64,000 nucleotides of DNA from Alphaproteobacteria bacterium. Lineage in GTDB: Bacteria > Pseudomonadota > Alphaproteobacteria > Rhodobacterales > Rhodobacteraceae. Location of the stretch: contig JAUILL010000001.1 of NCBI GenBank assembly GCA_030433335.1, positions 62,001-126,000 on the forward strand, written 5' to 3'. Both the position numbers and the translations under genes were made by a program. This document shows positions 51,790 through 61,087 of this stretch, in pieces. The notes below the pieces were generated by a model. It searched no databases, was not told the origin of the DNA, and worked only from the letters and a program-made list of their open reading frames with translations. Each line of letters starts with the position of its first letter. Within the stretch, counting starts at the first letter, position 1.

Positions 51790-53208
51790 TCAAGCGGGTG
51801 TGTTCAGGTCCTGTAGCAGGCGGCCGTGTTTGCGTGTTTCCGCAATGACTTCACCAAATGTGTTCATGCCCTGTGCTTTCAGCATCGGGATCATTGCACA
51901 AAGAACCTCTGCAGTGGCGCGCGCATCCCCAAGGGCGGTATGCCGTAGGTGTTCGGGGATCGTGATCCCGAGCCGTTCGCAAATCGCATCCAGAGTGTGT
52001 TTTGCTGACGCCCCGAAAAGAACCGCAGAAACAAGGACGGTATCCAAGATCGGATGATTGAAAGTCAGGCCGCTTTCTTTGCTCTGGCGATGCAGAAACG
52101 CCATGTCAAAGGGCGCGTTGTGGGCGACAATCACCGAGCCGGTGCAGAAGGCGTGAAAGCGTTTGGTGACACTGTCAAAATCGGGCGCTCCGCGCACCAT
52201 GCTGTCACTGATCCCGTGCACCTTGGTCGAGGCCGCAGGAATCGGACGTTTCGGGTCCACCAACGTGTCGATGGACTCTCCCTCGACAATCCGTCCGCGC
52301 AGCACGCGCATAGCACCGAGCTGCACAACGTCGTCTTTGTGCGGCAAAAGACCTGTGGTCTCGGTATCAAAGACCACATAGCTCATCTCATCCAGCGGCA
52401 TGTCCGCATGGGCGTGGTCCACTGACCGCTCCATCAAAGCAAAGTCGTATGTTAGCGGGCGGCTGGCCTCGGGGGAGATCAGCGCCTTGGCGTTGTCGAT
52501 TACGATCATATAGCCGGCGCCGGCCCCCAGAGGACGCAGGGTTGCATCGTATTCCTGCTCGCATTGGATTCCGCGCAAGGTGCAAGAGACCTCTTGTCCG
52601 GTTTTGACCAGCTTGGCGTGGGCGCCCACCAACTCACGCTCGGACAGATATTCTGTGATTGACGCGCCCATCCGGGGCGGGGCGATCTGGTTCAGGACTT
52701 CAGCCGCTTGTCCATCATAAAGGACGATCTGGTGGGACGGATTCACAAGGATCATCGCCACAGGAATCTCTGTGAGCAGGGCAGTGAGATGATCCCTTTC
52801 AGCCGCCAGGCGCGCGGTTGCTTGGGCAACGGCTTCGGCCTGCGTCAGGGTTGATTGCCCCAGAACATGGCTAATCGCTTGGGCGGCAGGCGCGAGATCC
52901 CCGAGGTATTTTGCGTCTTCGGCGGTCAGGTCAACATTTGCACCGGAATGGGCTCGGGTCCGCAGGTGAGACGACAAACGCAGGATCGGCTTTGCGACGT
53001 TTTCATCAAACAAGAGCCACATGGCCACAGATGTGCCCAAAATGCCAAAGCCCGCGAAAACCCCTGCGGTGATATAGCCATCGGGCGCAGCAAAAGACTG
53101 GCGCCAGCCCAGATAGAGCGCGACAGACACCACAGCGATGAGCGCTGCCGCAAAGGCCGCAAACATCAGAAAGATGCGAAGACGAAGTCCAAGATGGGTG
53201 AACATCAC
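51790..53208 (-). CDS. Membrane-tethered PAS-domain 3'-5' exonuclease (DnaQ/DEDDh fold)
   Basis: This is a 472-residue protein. Two N-terminal helices (about 10-30 and 42-65) are followed by a HAMP-like segment, a PAS-like domain (about 130-250, with ERDHLTALLTEIPVAMILV), and a C-terminal DEDDh exonuclease domain. The catalytic residues are visible as FDTETTG, HNAPFDMAFL and HTALGDARAT. It probably sits in the inner membrane with the exonuclease in the cytoplasm. Related proteins are encoded beside DUF294 proteins and acetate symporters in several proteobacteria. The natural substrate, DNA, RNA or a signalling nucleotide, is not known to me. It overlaps the upstream gene by four bases. Confidence 0.85.
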   Translation of the reverse strand: MMFTHLGLRLRIFLMFAAFAAALIAVVSVALYLGWRQSFAAPDGYITAGVFAGFGILGTSVAMWLLFDENVAKPILRLSSHLRTRAHSGANVDLTAEDAKYLGDLAPAAQAISHVLGQSTLTQAEAVAQATARLAAERDHLTALLTEIPVAMILVNPSHQIVLYDGQAAEVLNQIAPPRMGASITEYLSERELVGAHAKLVKTGQEVSCTLRGIQCEQEYDATLRPLGAGAGYMIVIDNAKALISPEASRPLTYDFALMERSVDHAHADMPLDEMSYVVFDTETTGLLPHKDDVVQLGAMRVLRGRIVEGESIDTLVDPKRPIPAASTKVHGISDSMVRGAPDFDSVTKRFHAFCTGSVIVAHNAPFDMAFLHRQSKESGLTFNHPILDTVLVSAVLFGASAKHTLDAICERLGITIPEHLRHTALGDARATAEVLCAMIPMLKAQGMNTFGEVIAETRKHGRLLQDLNTPA

Positions 53209-53726
53209 TGCGCCCCCCCATTCCCGCAGGCCGCAGTGACCATGGTCTCGTCCCCATCAGGGTTGGCGAAATCTTCTGCCGTCACATCATCATAGGTTTC
53301 GCCCGGGACCATCGGTAGCGTGCCGCCAGTTGCGCAATCGAACAGGATTTGCAGGCGCTGGGTGTTTTCCCAACGGGCAAAGAAATAGAGATCGCCGACC
53401 ACGCGGCCCTCACCAGAGGTGTGCGCGGTCAGGCTGTTGGTGTCCAAGGCCACGAAGCGGTCGGTGATCGGGAAGACATAGGTCCAAGGGCGGTAAAAGG
53501 CGCTGCTCTCGATGGTGCTGACGACCTCGACCCCCGGTTTCAGGTTGGCGCTGCTTTGCTGGAACCACAGATATTCGTTGCTGATGGTGGTCACCAGCAT
53601 TGCGAAGGCGACCGCGAATGGCGTGAGCCATTTCGGCATTCGCCCGCCAGAAATCTTGTTCAGAATGATCGCGATGCCCGCACCGCCGAAACCGGCAGCG
53701 ATGACTGCAATAAATCCCCACAACAT
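53205..53726 (-). CDS. Membrane protein of unknown function in the acetate run
   Basis: This 173-residue protein has two N-terminal helices (about residues 2-25 and 34-50) and a C-terminal part of about 115 residues. That part would face the periplasm and contains three cysteines. I do not recognise the family. It is between the DUF294 and exonuclease genes and overlaps the latter by four bases (ATGA), so it is produced with the exonuclease and may be its membrane partner. Confidence 0.75.
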   Translation of the reverse strand: MLWGFIAVIAAGFGGAGIAIILNKISGGRMPKWLTPFAVAFAMLVTTISNEYLWFQQSSANLKPGVEVVSTIESSAFYRPWTYVFPITDRFVALDTNSLTAHTSGEGRVVGDLYFFARWENTQRLQILFDCATGGTLPMVPGETYDDVTAEDFANPDGDETMVTAACGNGGAQ

Positions 53727-53756
53727 GCGCTTTCCTCCCCAAGAAGCGTAGTAATC

Positions 53757-55580
53757 TTAGCTCAAGGCACCTTTGCCATGGCCAATCGCCGCCTGCATTC
53801 CTTTGACGACCACGAAGGCGTCGCGCAGGTGGCTGCGTTCCAGATCCGACAGGCTGGACGGTGACATGAAGTTGTCCGGAGCCTCTCCGGCTTTGACCAG
53901 TCGGGCCTGATGTTGAAGCCTTGTTTCGGCGATCAGATCGTAGGCGTCCAGCAAATCCCGCGCACCCGATGGCGAAATCAGCCCAGCACCGGCGGCCCCT
54001 TCGAGACGGGCGCGGGTGTTAAATGCTGTTAACTGCCCCTGAAGTGCGTAGACGCGGCCCAAGTCGGCAATCGGCACGACGCCGTTATGCTTCAGGTCGA
54101 TCTGGTTCTTGTGCTCGCCTGATCGGATCGTCGCAAACCCGCGCAGAAGGCCCAAGGGCGGCGTATGCTTCAGCGAGTTGCTGATCATGTGCGCGACGAA
54201 GATGCTGTTGCTCGAGGCTTTGCGCAGGGTGTCGAGTTGAAGGTCTTTGAACATCGCGGTGTCGCCGCCGATGGGGCGCAGATCGAACATGACGCTGGCC
54301 AGCATCTGGGCTTCGGGGCTGGGTTTGTTGATCCAGTTCTCGAAATACCCGCGCCACACGGACAGCGGCTGGCACCAACGTTCTGCAGTCGCCATCATGT
54401 CGCCGGGGCAGTAGACGTAGCCGCAGGTGTTGAGCCCGTCGCAGACGAATTGCGCCAGACGGCGGAAGTAGTCCATCTGATCATGGGTGACGCCATCGGC
54501 GATGATCAGGCAGTTGTCCTGATCGCTGACGCCGGTTTGTTCTTGGCGACCTTGGCTGCCGCAGGCGGCCCAGAGGTAGGGCACGGGCGGAGCGCCAAGC
54601 GCCTCTTCGGCCAAAGCCAGCAGGCGGCGGGTCGCGGTGTCCGCTACGTCTGTGATCAAGCGGGTGACGACCTCGTGCCGGTTACCGGCGGCGACCAGTT
54701 GCACCAGCAGTTTGGGAATGCGCGCGGTGACAGCGGCCATCTCTTCGGCGGTGCCAGAGCCTGCAATCTCGGCCACCAATTCGGCTGAACTGACCGCTTG
54801 AAAACGGGTCAGGTCGGTTTGCGTGACGATCCCGACCAAAGAACCATTCTGGGTGATCGGGATGTGGCCGATGCGCCGTTCCATCATCGCGTGCAGCACG
54901 TCGGAGCCGATCGCCGAGGGCTCTAGGGTCATCGGGTCTTTGGTCATCACGGACGAGACATGGGTGTCGATGGGCATGCCGTCGGCCAACGCCTTTTCGG
55001 TCAGATCGCGGTTTGTCACAATTCCGACCAGCGCGTCATTTTCCAGCACGCAGAGGCAAGACACATGGCGGTCGCGCATCTCGCGGGCGGCGTCCTGAAC
55101 CGTTGTGCCGGGCATGCAGAAATAAGCCGAGTGGTGCATGAAGGTTTCGACACGGCTGGTGGCCAGATCACTGCCGCGCGGGGCAGGCGTGCGCGATCGG
55201 TCAAAGAACCGGCGGGCAATCTGGTGATCGTGAACCAGTTCCGCGAACTGCATCTTTGGCAGCATCAGCAGAACGGTCGGCTCGGTTGTGGTGGCGGTGG
55301 TGACGGCTACACCTTCGCGCAGCAAACCGCGCTCGGCAAAGGAATTTCGGGGACCCAGAATGGACACGGGAATGTCGTTGGCGTCCACGACCTCGACCGT
55401 GCCGGACCACACGATATAGAGCCCGTCCAAGGGCTGGCCATGACGATAGATGGTCGCGCCCGCGGGTAGGTCCAGCACTTGGATCGCAGCGGCCAGCGTC
55501 TCGCGGTCGGCAACGGTCAGACCATCATAGGGATGCAGTCCACCGAGAAAAGCCGAAATGTCGTTCAAGGGAATCGTCAT
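53757..55580 (-). CDS. cNMP-binding / CBS / DUF294 nucleotidyltransferase-like signalling protein
   Basis: This 607-residue cytoplasmic protein has four parts. They are a Crp-like cyclic-nucleotide-binding domain (about 10-125), a pair of CBS domains (about 160-280), a DUF294 nucleotidyltransferase-like domain with GSQGRQEQTGVSDQDN (the G-S and D-x-D motif of the GlnD/GlnE fold), and a C-terminal DUF294_C helical domain. The key Asp residues are present, so it could transfer a nucleotide to a protein partner. It is encoded between the symporter and the membrane protein/exonuclease pair. The ATG at 55580 starts the family sequence; the ribosome site is weak. Confidence 0.87.
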   Translation of the reverse strand: MTIPLNDISAFLGGLHPYDGLTVADRETLAAAIQVLDLPAGATIYRHGQPLDGLYIVWSGTVEVVDANDIPVSILGPRNSFAERGLLREGVAVTTATTTEPTVLLMLPKMQFAELVHDHQIARRFFDRSRTPAPRGSDLATSRVETFMHHSAYFCMPGTTVQDAAREMRDRHVSCLCVLENDALVGIVTNRDLTEKALADGMPIDTHVSSVMTKDPMTLEPSAIGSDVLHAMMERRIGHIPITQNGSLVGIVTQTDLTRFQAVSSAELVAEIAGSGTAEEMAAVTARIPKLLVQLVAAGNRHEVVTRLITDVADTATRRLLALAEEALGAPPVPYLWAACGSQGRQEQTGVSDQDNCLIIADGVTHDQMDYFRRLAQFVCDGLNTCGYVYCPGDMMATAERWCQPLSVWRGYFENWINKPSPEAQMLASVMFDLRPIGGDTAMFKDLQLDTLRKASSNSIFVAHMISNSLKHTPPLGLLRGFATIRSGEHKNQIDLKHNGVVPIADLGRVYALQGQLTAFNTRARLEGAAGAGLISPSGARDLLDAYDLIAETRLQHQARLVKAGEAPDNFMSPSSLSDLERSHLRDAFVVVKGMQAAIGHGKGALS

Positions 55581-55652
55581 GGTTGTAATCTGTCTGATGT
55601 GAAAAGCCCTGCCCAGTTGAAACCGGACAGGGCCGAAAGGCAACCAAGGGAA

Positions 55653-55670
55653 GGGGCGGCGAACCGCCCC
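55653..55670 (-). repeat. Short GC-rich stem-loop between the symporter and DUF294 genes
   Basis: GGGGCGG-CGAA-CCGCCCC is a 7-bp stem with a stable tetraloop-sized loop 12 bases after the symporter stop. It has no T-run and is probably an mRNA stability or attenuation element. Confidence 0.6.
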
Positions 55671-55682
55671 ATCTGCTTGGGA

Positions 55683-57410
55683 TTAGTGGTCAACCGCTGC
55701 GCCAGAGCCGCGGGGCGTACGTACCGATTCAACCAGAGCTTTGATTTCTTCGGGGGTGTCTTCGGTGGCGTTCGACACGAAGTAGGCAACCACGAAGTTC
55801 ACCAGTGCGCCAATCGAACCGAACGAGGTCGACTTGATCGAGAGCAGCAGAGGATCAGCATCGGTGAAGCTGTTGGTGCCCGCGATGAAGAACCAGCCCT
55901 TGTGCAGGAAGATGTACACGAGGGTGACGATCAGACCTGCCAGCATACCAGCCACGGCGCCCGTGTTGTTGATGCGCTTCGAGAAGATGCCCATCATCAG
56001 TGCGGGGAAGATCGAGGCCGCTGCCAGACCGAAGGCCAGAGCAACAGTCTGCGCTGCGAAGCCCGGAGGGTTCAGGCCCAGATAGGTTGCAACCGCGATT
56101 GCCACAGCCATTGCGATACGTGCCGACAGAAGTTCGCCTTTTTCCGAGATCTCGGGATTGATCTGCGACTTGATCAAGTCGTGCGAGACCGCCGACGAGA
56201 TTGCCATCAGAAGACCCGCAGCCGTCGACAGAGCAGCAGCAAGACCGCCCGCAGCAACCAGTGCGATAACCCAACCCGGCAGCTGAGCAATCTCAGGGTT
56301 TGCCAGAGTGATGATGTCACGGTTTACGTCGAATTCGTTGGCGTCTTTGTCTGCAACGTACTGGATCAGGCCGTCACCGTTCTTGTCTTCGAACTTGAGC
56401 AGACCGGTTTCTTCCCATTTCTGGACCCACTCGGGGCGCTGGTCATAGGCCAGAGGCGCTTCGGTGGTGCCATTGGGGTAAACGGTGTTAATCAGGTTCA
56501 GACGCGCCATTGCGCCAACCGCAGGAGCGGTGAGGTACAGCAGTGCGATGAAGACCAGAGCCCAACCTGCCGAGTAACGCGCGTCCTTCACGGTGGGAAC
56601 GGTGAAGAAGCGAACGATCACGTGGGGCAGACCTGCGGTACCGATCATCAGCGATACGGTGAACAGGAACAGGTTCAGGGTGGTGTCGCTCTGTTGGGTG
56701 TAGCTCGAGAAGCCCAGATCGGCCAGCAGACCATTCAGGGTGGTCAGCAGGGGCTCACCAGTCGAGGTTGCATCCGCGAACAGACCCATCGGCGGCAGGA
56801 AGTTGCCGGTCAGCTGCAGCGAGATGAAGAACGCAGGGATGGTGTAGGCAAGGATCAGAACAACGTACTGCGCCACCTGGGTGTAGGTGATGCCCTTCAT
56901 GCCGCCGATAACAGCGTAGAAGAATACGATGGCTGCACCGATCAGCAGGCCGGTGGTGTTGTCCACTTCGAGGAAGCGCGAGAACGCAACGCCAACGCCG
57001 GTCATCTGGCCGATAACGTAGGTGATCGACGCGATGATCAGACAGGCAACTGCAACGGTACGTGCAGTCTGGCTGTAGAAACGGTCACCGATGAATTCAG
57101 GAACGGTGAACTTGCCGAACTTACGCAGGTAGGGCGCAAGTAGCATTGCCAGCAGAACGTAGCCGCCGGTCCAGCCCATCAGGTAGGCCGAGGTGTCGTA
57201 ACCGCCGAAAGCGATGATACCCGCCATCGAGATGAACGACGCTGCCGACATCCAGTCAGCACCGGTCGCCATACCGTTGACGATGGGGTGAACGCCGCGA
57301 CCTGCAGCGTAGAATTCAGACGTCGAACCTGCGCGGGCCCAGACTGCGATACCGATGTAGAGGGCGAAAGTCGCGCCGACCACAATCAGGTTGAGGGTAA
57401 ATTGATCCAT
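55683..57410 (-). CDS. Sodium/solute symporter, acetate-permease (ActP / VC_2705) type
   Basis: This 575-residue inner-membrane SSS-family symporter has about 13 helices. The N-terminal segment EFYAAGRGVHPIVNGMATGADWMSAASFISMAG is the ActP-type signature, and it ends with a cytoplasmic tail (EEIKALVESVRTPRGSG). It should bring in acetate or another short monocarboxylate with sodium. It is paired with the DUF4212 protein 19 bases upstream and lies in one run with acs, so uptake and activation of acetate are joined. Confidence 0.9.
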   Translation of the reverse strand: MDQFTLNLIVVGATFALYIGIAVWARAGSTSEFYAAGRGVHPIVNGMATGADWMSAASFISMAGIIAFGGYDTSAYLMGWTGGYVLLAMLLAPYLRKFGKFTVPEFIGDRFYSQTARTVAVACLIIASITYVIGQMTGVGVAFSRFLEVDNTTGLLIGAAIVFFYAVIGGMKGITYTQVAQYVVLILAYTIPAFFISLQLTGNFLPPMGLFADATSTGEPLLTTLNGLLADLGFSSYTQQSDTTLNLFLFTVSLMIGTAGLPHVIVRFFTVPTVKDARYSAGWALVFIALLYLTAPAVGAMARLNLINTVYPNGTTEAPLAYDQRPEWVQKWEETGLLKFEDKNGDGLIQYVADKDANEFDVNRDIITLANPEIAQLPGWVIALVAAGGLAAALSTAAGLLMAISSAVSHDLIKSQINPEISEKGELLSARIAMAVAIAVATYLGLNPPGFAAQTVALAFGLAAASIFPALMMGIFSKRINNTGAVAGMLAGLIVTLVYIFLHKGWFFIAGTNSFTDADPLLLSIKSTSFGSIGALVNFVVAYFVSNATEDTPEEIKALVESVRTPRGSGAAVDH

Positions 57411-57429
57411 GATATCAGGTCCTTAAATC

Positions 57430-57690
57430 TTATTCTTCATCAACGCCGAATTCGACGTCGAGCTTGTGCATGCGCCATGCGTAGAAGAAAATCAGAACGA
57501 GGAAGACGAGGATGCTTCCCTGTTGTGCGAACCAGAAACCAAGGTCCGTTCCGCCGATCTTGATGCCCGACAGAAGCGGACGCAGCAGAATGGCCAGACC
57601 AAAGGATGACACGAACCAGACGATCAGGCACCCTTTGATAATACTAATATTCTTCGACCAGTAGGCCGAGTTGTCCTGTTGGCTTGCCAT
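57430..57690 (-). CDS. DUF4212 small membrane protein, partner of the symporter
   Basis: This 86-residue protein has two helices (about residues 18-38 and 52-72) and the DUF4212 pattern YWSKNISIIKGCLIVWFVSSF and GFWFAQQGSILVFL. DUF4212 proteins are nearly always encoded immediately before VC_2705-type symporters, as here, and are thought to be their small subunit. The ATG at 57690 follows GGGGAGG. Confidence 0.9.
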   Translation of the reverse strand: MASQQDNSAYWSKNISIIKGCLIVWFVSSFGLAILLRPLLSGIKIGGTDLGFWFAQQGSILVFLVLIFFYAWRMHKLDVEFGVDEE

Positions 57691-57737
57691 AGGCAATCCT
57701 CCCCATTTTCCAAAAAGCTATGGTCTTGAGTAGTATT

Positions 57738-57763
57738 CCGGGGCGGTTCCTCCTTCGCCCCGG
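57738..57763 (-). terminator. Stem-loop between adk and the DUF4212 gene
   Basis: CCGGGGCG-N10-CGCCCCGG is a perfect 8-bp stem 17 bases after the adk stop. There is no T-run, so it may attenuate rather than stop transcription between acs-adk and the symporter genes. Confidence 0.6.
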
Positions 57764-57779
57764 ACACATTCTAGGAAAC

Positions 57780-58448
57780 CTAGCTGATCGCGCTCTCGAC
57801 CATTTCGGTCATCTTTGCGGTGATCGCATCGATGTCGCCCATGGCGTCCACGCGGCTAAGTTGCCCCTTTTCGTCGTAGTAGGCGATCAGGGGGGCGGTC
57901 TGAGCGTGGTACGCCTCGAGGCGGGCTCCCACGGTTTCAGCCTTGTCGTCGGCACGGCGCTTGAATTCCGTGCCTCCGCAGTTGTCACAAACACCTTCGG
58001 CAGCGGGCTGCTTGAAGCTGTCATGATATCCTTCGCCGCAACCGGCGCAGGTGTAACGGCCAGAGATACGCTCGACCATCGCTGCATCGTCGACTTCCAT
58101 CGCAATGGCGGCGTTGACCGACTGGCCATTCTCGGCCAGCAGCCCATCAAGGGCTTCGGCCTGAACAGTGGTGCGGGGGAAGCCATCAAGGATGGCGCCT
58201 TTGGCGACGTCGTCCTCTTTCAGGCGGTCCCGCAGGATGTTGATGACGATCTCGTCGCTGACCAGCTCGCCCGCGTCCATTACGGCCTTGGCCGCTTTGC
58301 CCGCGTCGGTGCCGGCGGCAACAGCTGCGCGCAGCATGTCACCGGTCGACAGTTGCACCAGACCGAACTTCTCTTCGAGACGGCGGGCCTGAGTGCCTTT
58401 GCCGGCCCCGGGGGGGCCAAGCAAAATGAGAACTGCGGGTGTGGTCAT
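57780..58448 (-). CDS. adk: Adenylate kinase with zinc-binding LID
   Basis: This 222-residue enzyme interconverts ATP + AMP and two ADP. The P-loop GPPGAGKGTQ is near the N-terminus, and the LID domain carries four cysteines (YTCAGCGEGYHD and CDNCGG), the zinc-stabilised form. It starts 23 bases after the acs stop. As acetyl-CoA synthetase makes AMP, a co-expressed adenylate kinase can recycle it. I chose the ATG at 58448 for its GGAG site; an ATG 24 bases upstream is less likely. Confidence 0.95.
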   Translation of the reverse strand: MTTPAVLILLGPPGAGKGTQARRLEEKFGLVQLSTGDMLRAAVAAGTDAGKAAKAVMDAGELVSDEIVINILRDRLKEDDVAKGAILDGFPRTTVQAEALDGLLAENGQSVNAAIAMEVDDAAMVERISGRYTCAGCGEGYHDSFKQPAAEGVCDNCGGTEFKRRADDKAETVGARLEAYHAQTAPLIAYYDEKGQLSRVDAMGDIDAITAKMTEMVESAIS

Positions 58449-58471
58449 GGTTGTCGCTCCATCCATCTCCA

Positions 58472-60445
58472 TTAGCCCCGGTTCATCCGGTTTTCGATCA
58501 GCTCGTCCACGCAGCCGGGTTCGGCCAGGGTCGAGGTGTCACCCAGCGCGCCAAAGTCGTTCTCGGCGATCTTGCGCAGGATGCGGCGCATGATTTTGCC
58601 CGAACGGGTTTTCGGCAGGTTGGGCGCCCACTGGATCAGGTCTGGCTTCGCGATCGGACCGATCTCGGTGCGGACCCACTTCTCCAGCTCTTTGCGGAGC
58701 TCTTCGGTGGGCTCGACACCGTTCATCAGAGTGACGTAGGCGTAGATGCCTTGGCCCTTGATCTCGTGGGGGTAGCCCACAACAGCGGCTTCGGCGACCT
58801 TGGCGTGAGCAACCAGTGCGCTTTCGACTTCGGCGGTGCCCATGCGGTGACCGGAGACGTTGATCACGTCGTCCACACGGCCGGTGATCCAGTAGTAGCC
58901 ATCCTCGTCACGGCGGCAGCCGTCACCCGAGAAATAGTAGCCCTTGTACTGGCTGAAGTAGGTGTCTTGGAAACGCTCGTGGTCGCCCCAGACAGTACGC
59001 ATCTGGCCGGGCCAGCTGTCTTTCATGCACAGAACGCCTTCGGTTGCGCCAGACAGTTCCTCGCCCGAAGTGGCGTCCAGAACAACAGGCTGCACGCCGA
59101 AGAACGGGGTGGTCGCCGAGCCGGGCTTCAACGCGGTTGCGCCGGGCAGCGGTGTCAGCAAGTGACCGCCGGTTTCGGTTTGCCACCACGTGTCAACGAT
59201 GGGCGCGTTGCCCTTGCCGACGACGTCGTTGTACCAGTTCCAAGCTTCGGGGTTGATCGGTTCGCCCACGGTGCCAAGGGTCTTGATCGACGACAGGTCG
59301 TATTTTTCGACGAACTCGGTGCCTTTGCCCATCAGAGCGCGGATCGCAGTCGGTGCAGTGTAGAACTGGTTGACCTTGTGCTTTTCGCAGACAGCCCAGA
59401 AGCGGCCGGCGTCGGGGTAGGTAGGAACACCTTCGAACATCAGCGAGGTCGCGCCGTTCGCCAGCGGGCCATAGACGATGTACGAGTGGCCGGTGACCCA
59501 ACCCACGTCAGCGGTACACCAGTAGATGTCGCCCTCGTGGTAGTCGAAGACCAGCTCTTGGGTCATCGCCGCGTAGACCAGATAGCCGCCCGAGCAGTGA
59601 ACAACGCCCTTGGGTTTGCCGGTCGAGCCCGAAGTGTAGAGGATGAACAGCGGATCTTCGGCGTTCACTTCCTCGACGGGGCAGTCGGGTGCGGCGTGAT
59701 CCATCAGGTAGTTCACGTCAACGTCGCGGCCGTCGATCCAGGTGGTCTGGCCACCGGTGTGCTTGACGACGAGGCAGCGGACTTTGTCCGAGCAGTGCAG
59801 CAGAGCCGCGTCAGCATTCGACTTCAGCGGAGTGACGCGACCGCCGCGGGGCGCTTCGTCTGCGGTGATGATGACCTTGGCGCCGCAGTCGTTGACGCGG
59901 TTGGCCAGTGCGTCAGGCGAGAAGCCCGCGAACACGATCGAGTGGATTGCGCCGATACGGGCACAGGCCAGCATCGCGTAAGCCGCTTCGGGGATCATGG
60001 GGAGGTACAGGATGACGCGGTCACCCTTGGTCACGCCCTGGCTGCGCAGAACGTTCGCCATGCGGCAAACTTTGTCGTGCAGCTGGTTGTAAGTGATGTG
60101 CTGCGCTTCGTCGTCCGGATTGTCGGGCTCGAAGATGATCGCGGTCTGGTCGCCACGGGTCGCGAGGTGACGGTCGATACAGTTGTAGGCGACGTTCAGG
60201 GTGCCGTCGTGGAACCACTTGATGCTGACTTCACCGAAGTTGTAGTTGACGTCTTTGACCTGAGTGTAGGGCTTGATCCAGTCCAGACGTTTGCCGTGCT
60301 CGCCCCAGAATGCCTCGGGGTCGTTGACCGACTGGGCATACATCTCTTGATATTTCGCCGCGTCAATATGGGCGGTTTTCGCGTATTCGGTGGGGACCGG
60401 ATATACCGGTTCCTTGACCTCGGCGGTTTGCGCTTGAGTGGACAT
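58472..60445 (-). CDS. acs: Acetyl-CoA synthetase, AMP-forming
   Basis: This 657-residue cytoplasmic enzyme turns acetate, ATP and CoA into acetyl-CoA, AMP and pyrophosphate. The adenylate-binding motif [22 protein letters not shown] and the C-terminal [11 protein letters not shown] with K617 are all present. K617 is the lysine whose acetylation by Pat/Gcn5 enzymes switches Acs off. The ATG at 60445 follows GGAGGAGCCTA. It heads the run acs-adk-DUF4212-symporter-DUF294. Confidence 0.96.
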   Translation of the reverse strand: MSTQAQTAEVKEPVYPVPTEYAKTAHIDAAKYQEMYAQSVNDPEAFWGEHGKRLDWIKPYTQVKDVNYNFGEVSIKWFHDGTLNVAYNCIDRHLATRGDQTAIIFEPDNPDDEAQHITYNQLHDKVCRMANVLRSQGVTKGDRVILYLPMIPEAAYAMLACARIGAIHSIVFAGFSPDALANRVNDCGAKVIITADEAPRGGRVTPLKSNADAALLHCSDKVRCLVVKHTGGQTTWIDGRDVDVNYLMDHAAPDCPVEEVNAEDPLFILYTSGSTGKPKGVVHCSGGYLVYAAMTQELVFDYHEGDIYWCTADVGWVTGHSYIVYGPLANGATSLMFEGVPTYPDAGRFWAVCEKHKVNQFYTAPTAIRALMGKGTEFVEKYDLSSIKTLGTVGEPINPEAWNWYNDVVGKGNAPIVDTWWQTETGGHLLTPLPGATALKPGSATTPFFGVQPVVLDATSGEELSGATEGVLCMKDSWPGQMRTVWGDHERFQDTYFSQYKGYYFSGDGCRRDEDGYYWITGRVDDVINVSGHRMGTAEVESALVAHAKVAEAAVVGYPHEIKGQGIYAYVTLMNGVEPTEELRKELEKWVRTEIGPIAKPDLIQWAPNLPKTRSGKIMRRILRKIAENDFGALGDTSTLAEPGCVDELIENRMNRG

Positions 60446-60808
60446 TAGGCTCCTCCCTCTGTCGTTATATGGACGCCCCGAATGGGGGCAAAATGCAGCC
60501 ACAGAATATGTCGGCGTCTCTCCCTTAGCGAGACATTACCAGAGTTTGAAAACAATGGAATAAGTCCCTACGTCGCATCAATTTATTTGTGAAGCCGGTT
60601 TACTCGAAAGGTAAATTTAGTAAATTAAAGGCCACCTATCTGTAAATTATCGCGATACAGCAATATGATAGATGAAAACCGCATTTCGGGTTAGCGGAGC
60701 AATTTTGCGACCAATGTCTTGGGTGGCTGCGACCGATCGGCGCAACCGTGGGGATGGTAGCGCCGGACATTTGGTTTGCACATTGGGCAAGCAAATGGTT
60801 GCGACCCT
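60446..60808 (-). promoter_or_regulatory. acs upstream region with three GTAAATT direct repeats
   Basis: This AT-rich 363-bp spacer holds GTAAATT at 60611-60617, 60620-60626 and 60642-60648, about 165-205 bases before the acs start. The first two are one helical turn apart less a base, and the third is about two turns further. They are good candidates for activator sites of acs. I see no gene here on either strand. Confidence 0.4.
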
Positions 60809-61087
60809 CTACTGCAGGCGCGCGGGGCGGCGGCGTCCCCGTCTGCGAACCGAGAGACTCACCGGACGCGACGCTTCGACCAGAAGCTTCTGAAACGCCA
60901 CCAGCGCATCCGTTTCAGCATCGCTCTCTTCAACTCTGGCAGCGGCGGCGCCTGCCTCTTTGCGCAGGTCCAGGGCGCTATCCAGCGACAAGCACCACTG
61001 AAGGAAGCTAGCGCGTGCCAACTGATCCGGGTCTGCTTTGGTTGCGGGTGTGGCCGACAATGCGTCGACGATGGTGTTCAAGGTCAT
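60809..61087 (-). CDS. Small protein of unknown function controlled by the second cobalamin riboswitch
   Basis: This 92-residue protein has a mostly helical, acidic middle (KADPDQLARASFLQWCLSLD and EESDAETDALVAFQKLLVEA) and a very basic C-terminus (SVRRRGRRRPARLQ). I recognise no family. The ATG at 61087 has a strong GCGGAGGGCG ribosome site. It is the first well-supported gene after the riboswitch at 61192-61352. It is followed by the acs control region, so it appears to be the only target besides the tiny ORF before it. A role in cobalt or cobalamin use is inferred only from the riboswitch. Confidence 0.6.
   Translation of the reverse strand: MTLNTIVDALSATPATKADPDQLARASFLQWCLSLDSALDLRKEAGAAAARVEESDAETDALVAFQKLLVEASRPVSLSVRRRGRRRPARLQ

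Noticed and set aside
55479..57143. A long plus-strand frame opposite the symporter gene
   Set aside because: The symporter on the minus strand has full family motifs; the opposite frame has the low-complexity Gln/Arg/His-rich look of an antisense shadow.
58439..60448. A 669-codon plus-strand frame opposite acs
   Set aside because: It mirrors acs almost exactly, as expected from codon bias in high-GC DNA; acs itself is unmistakable.
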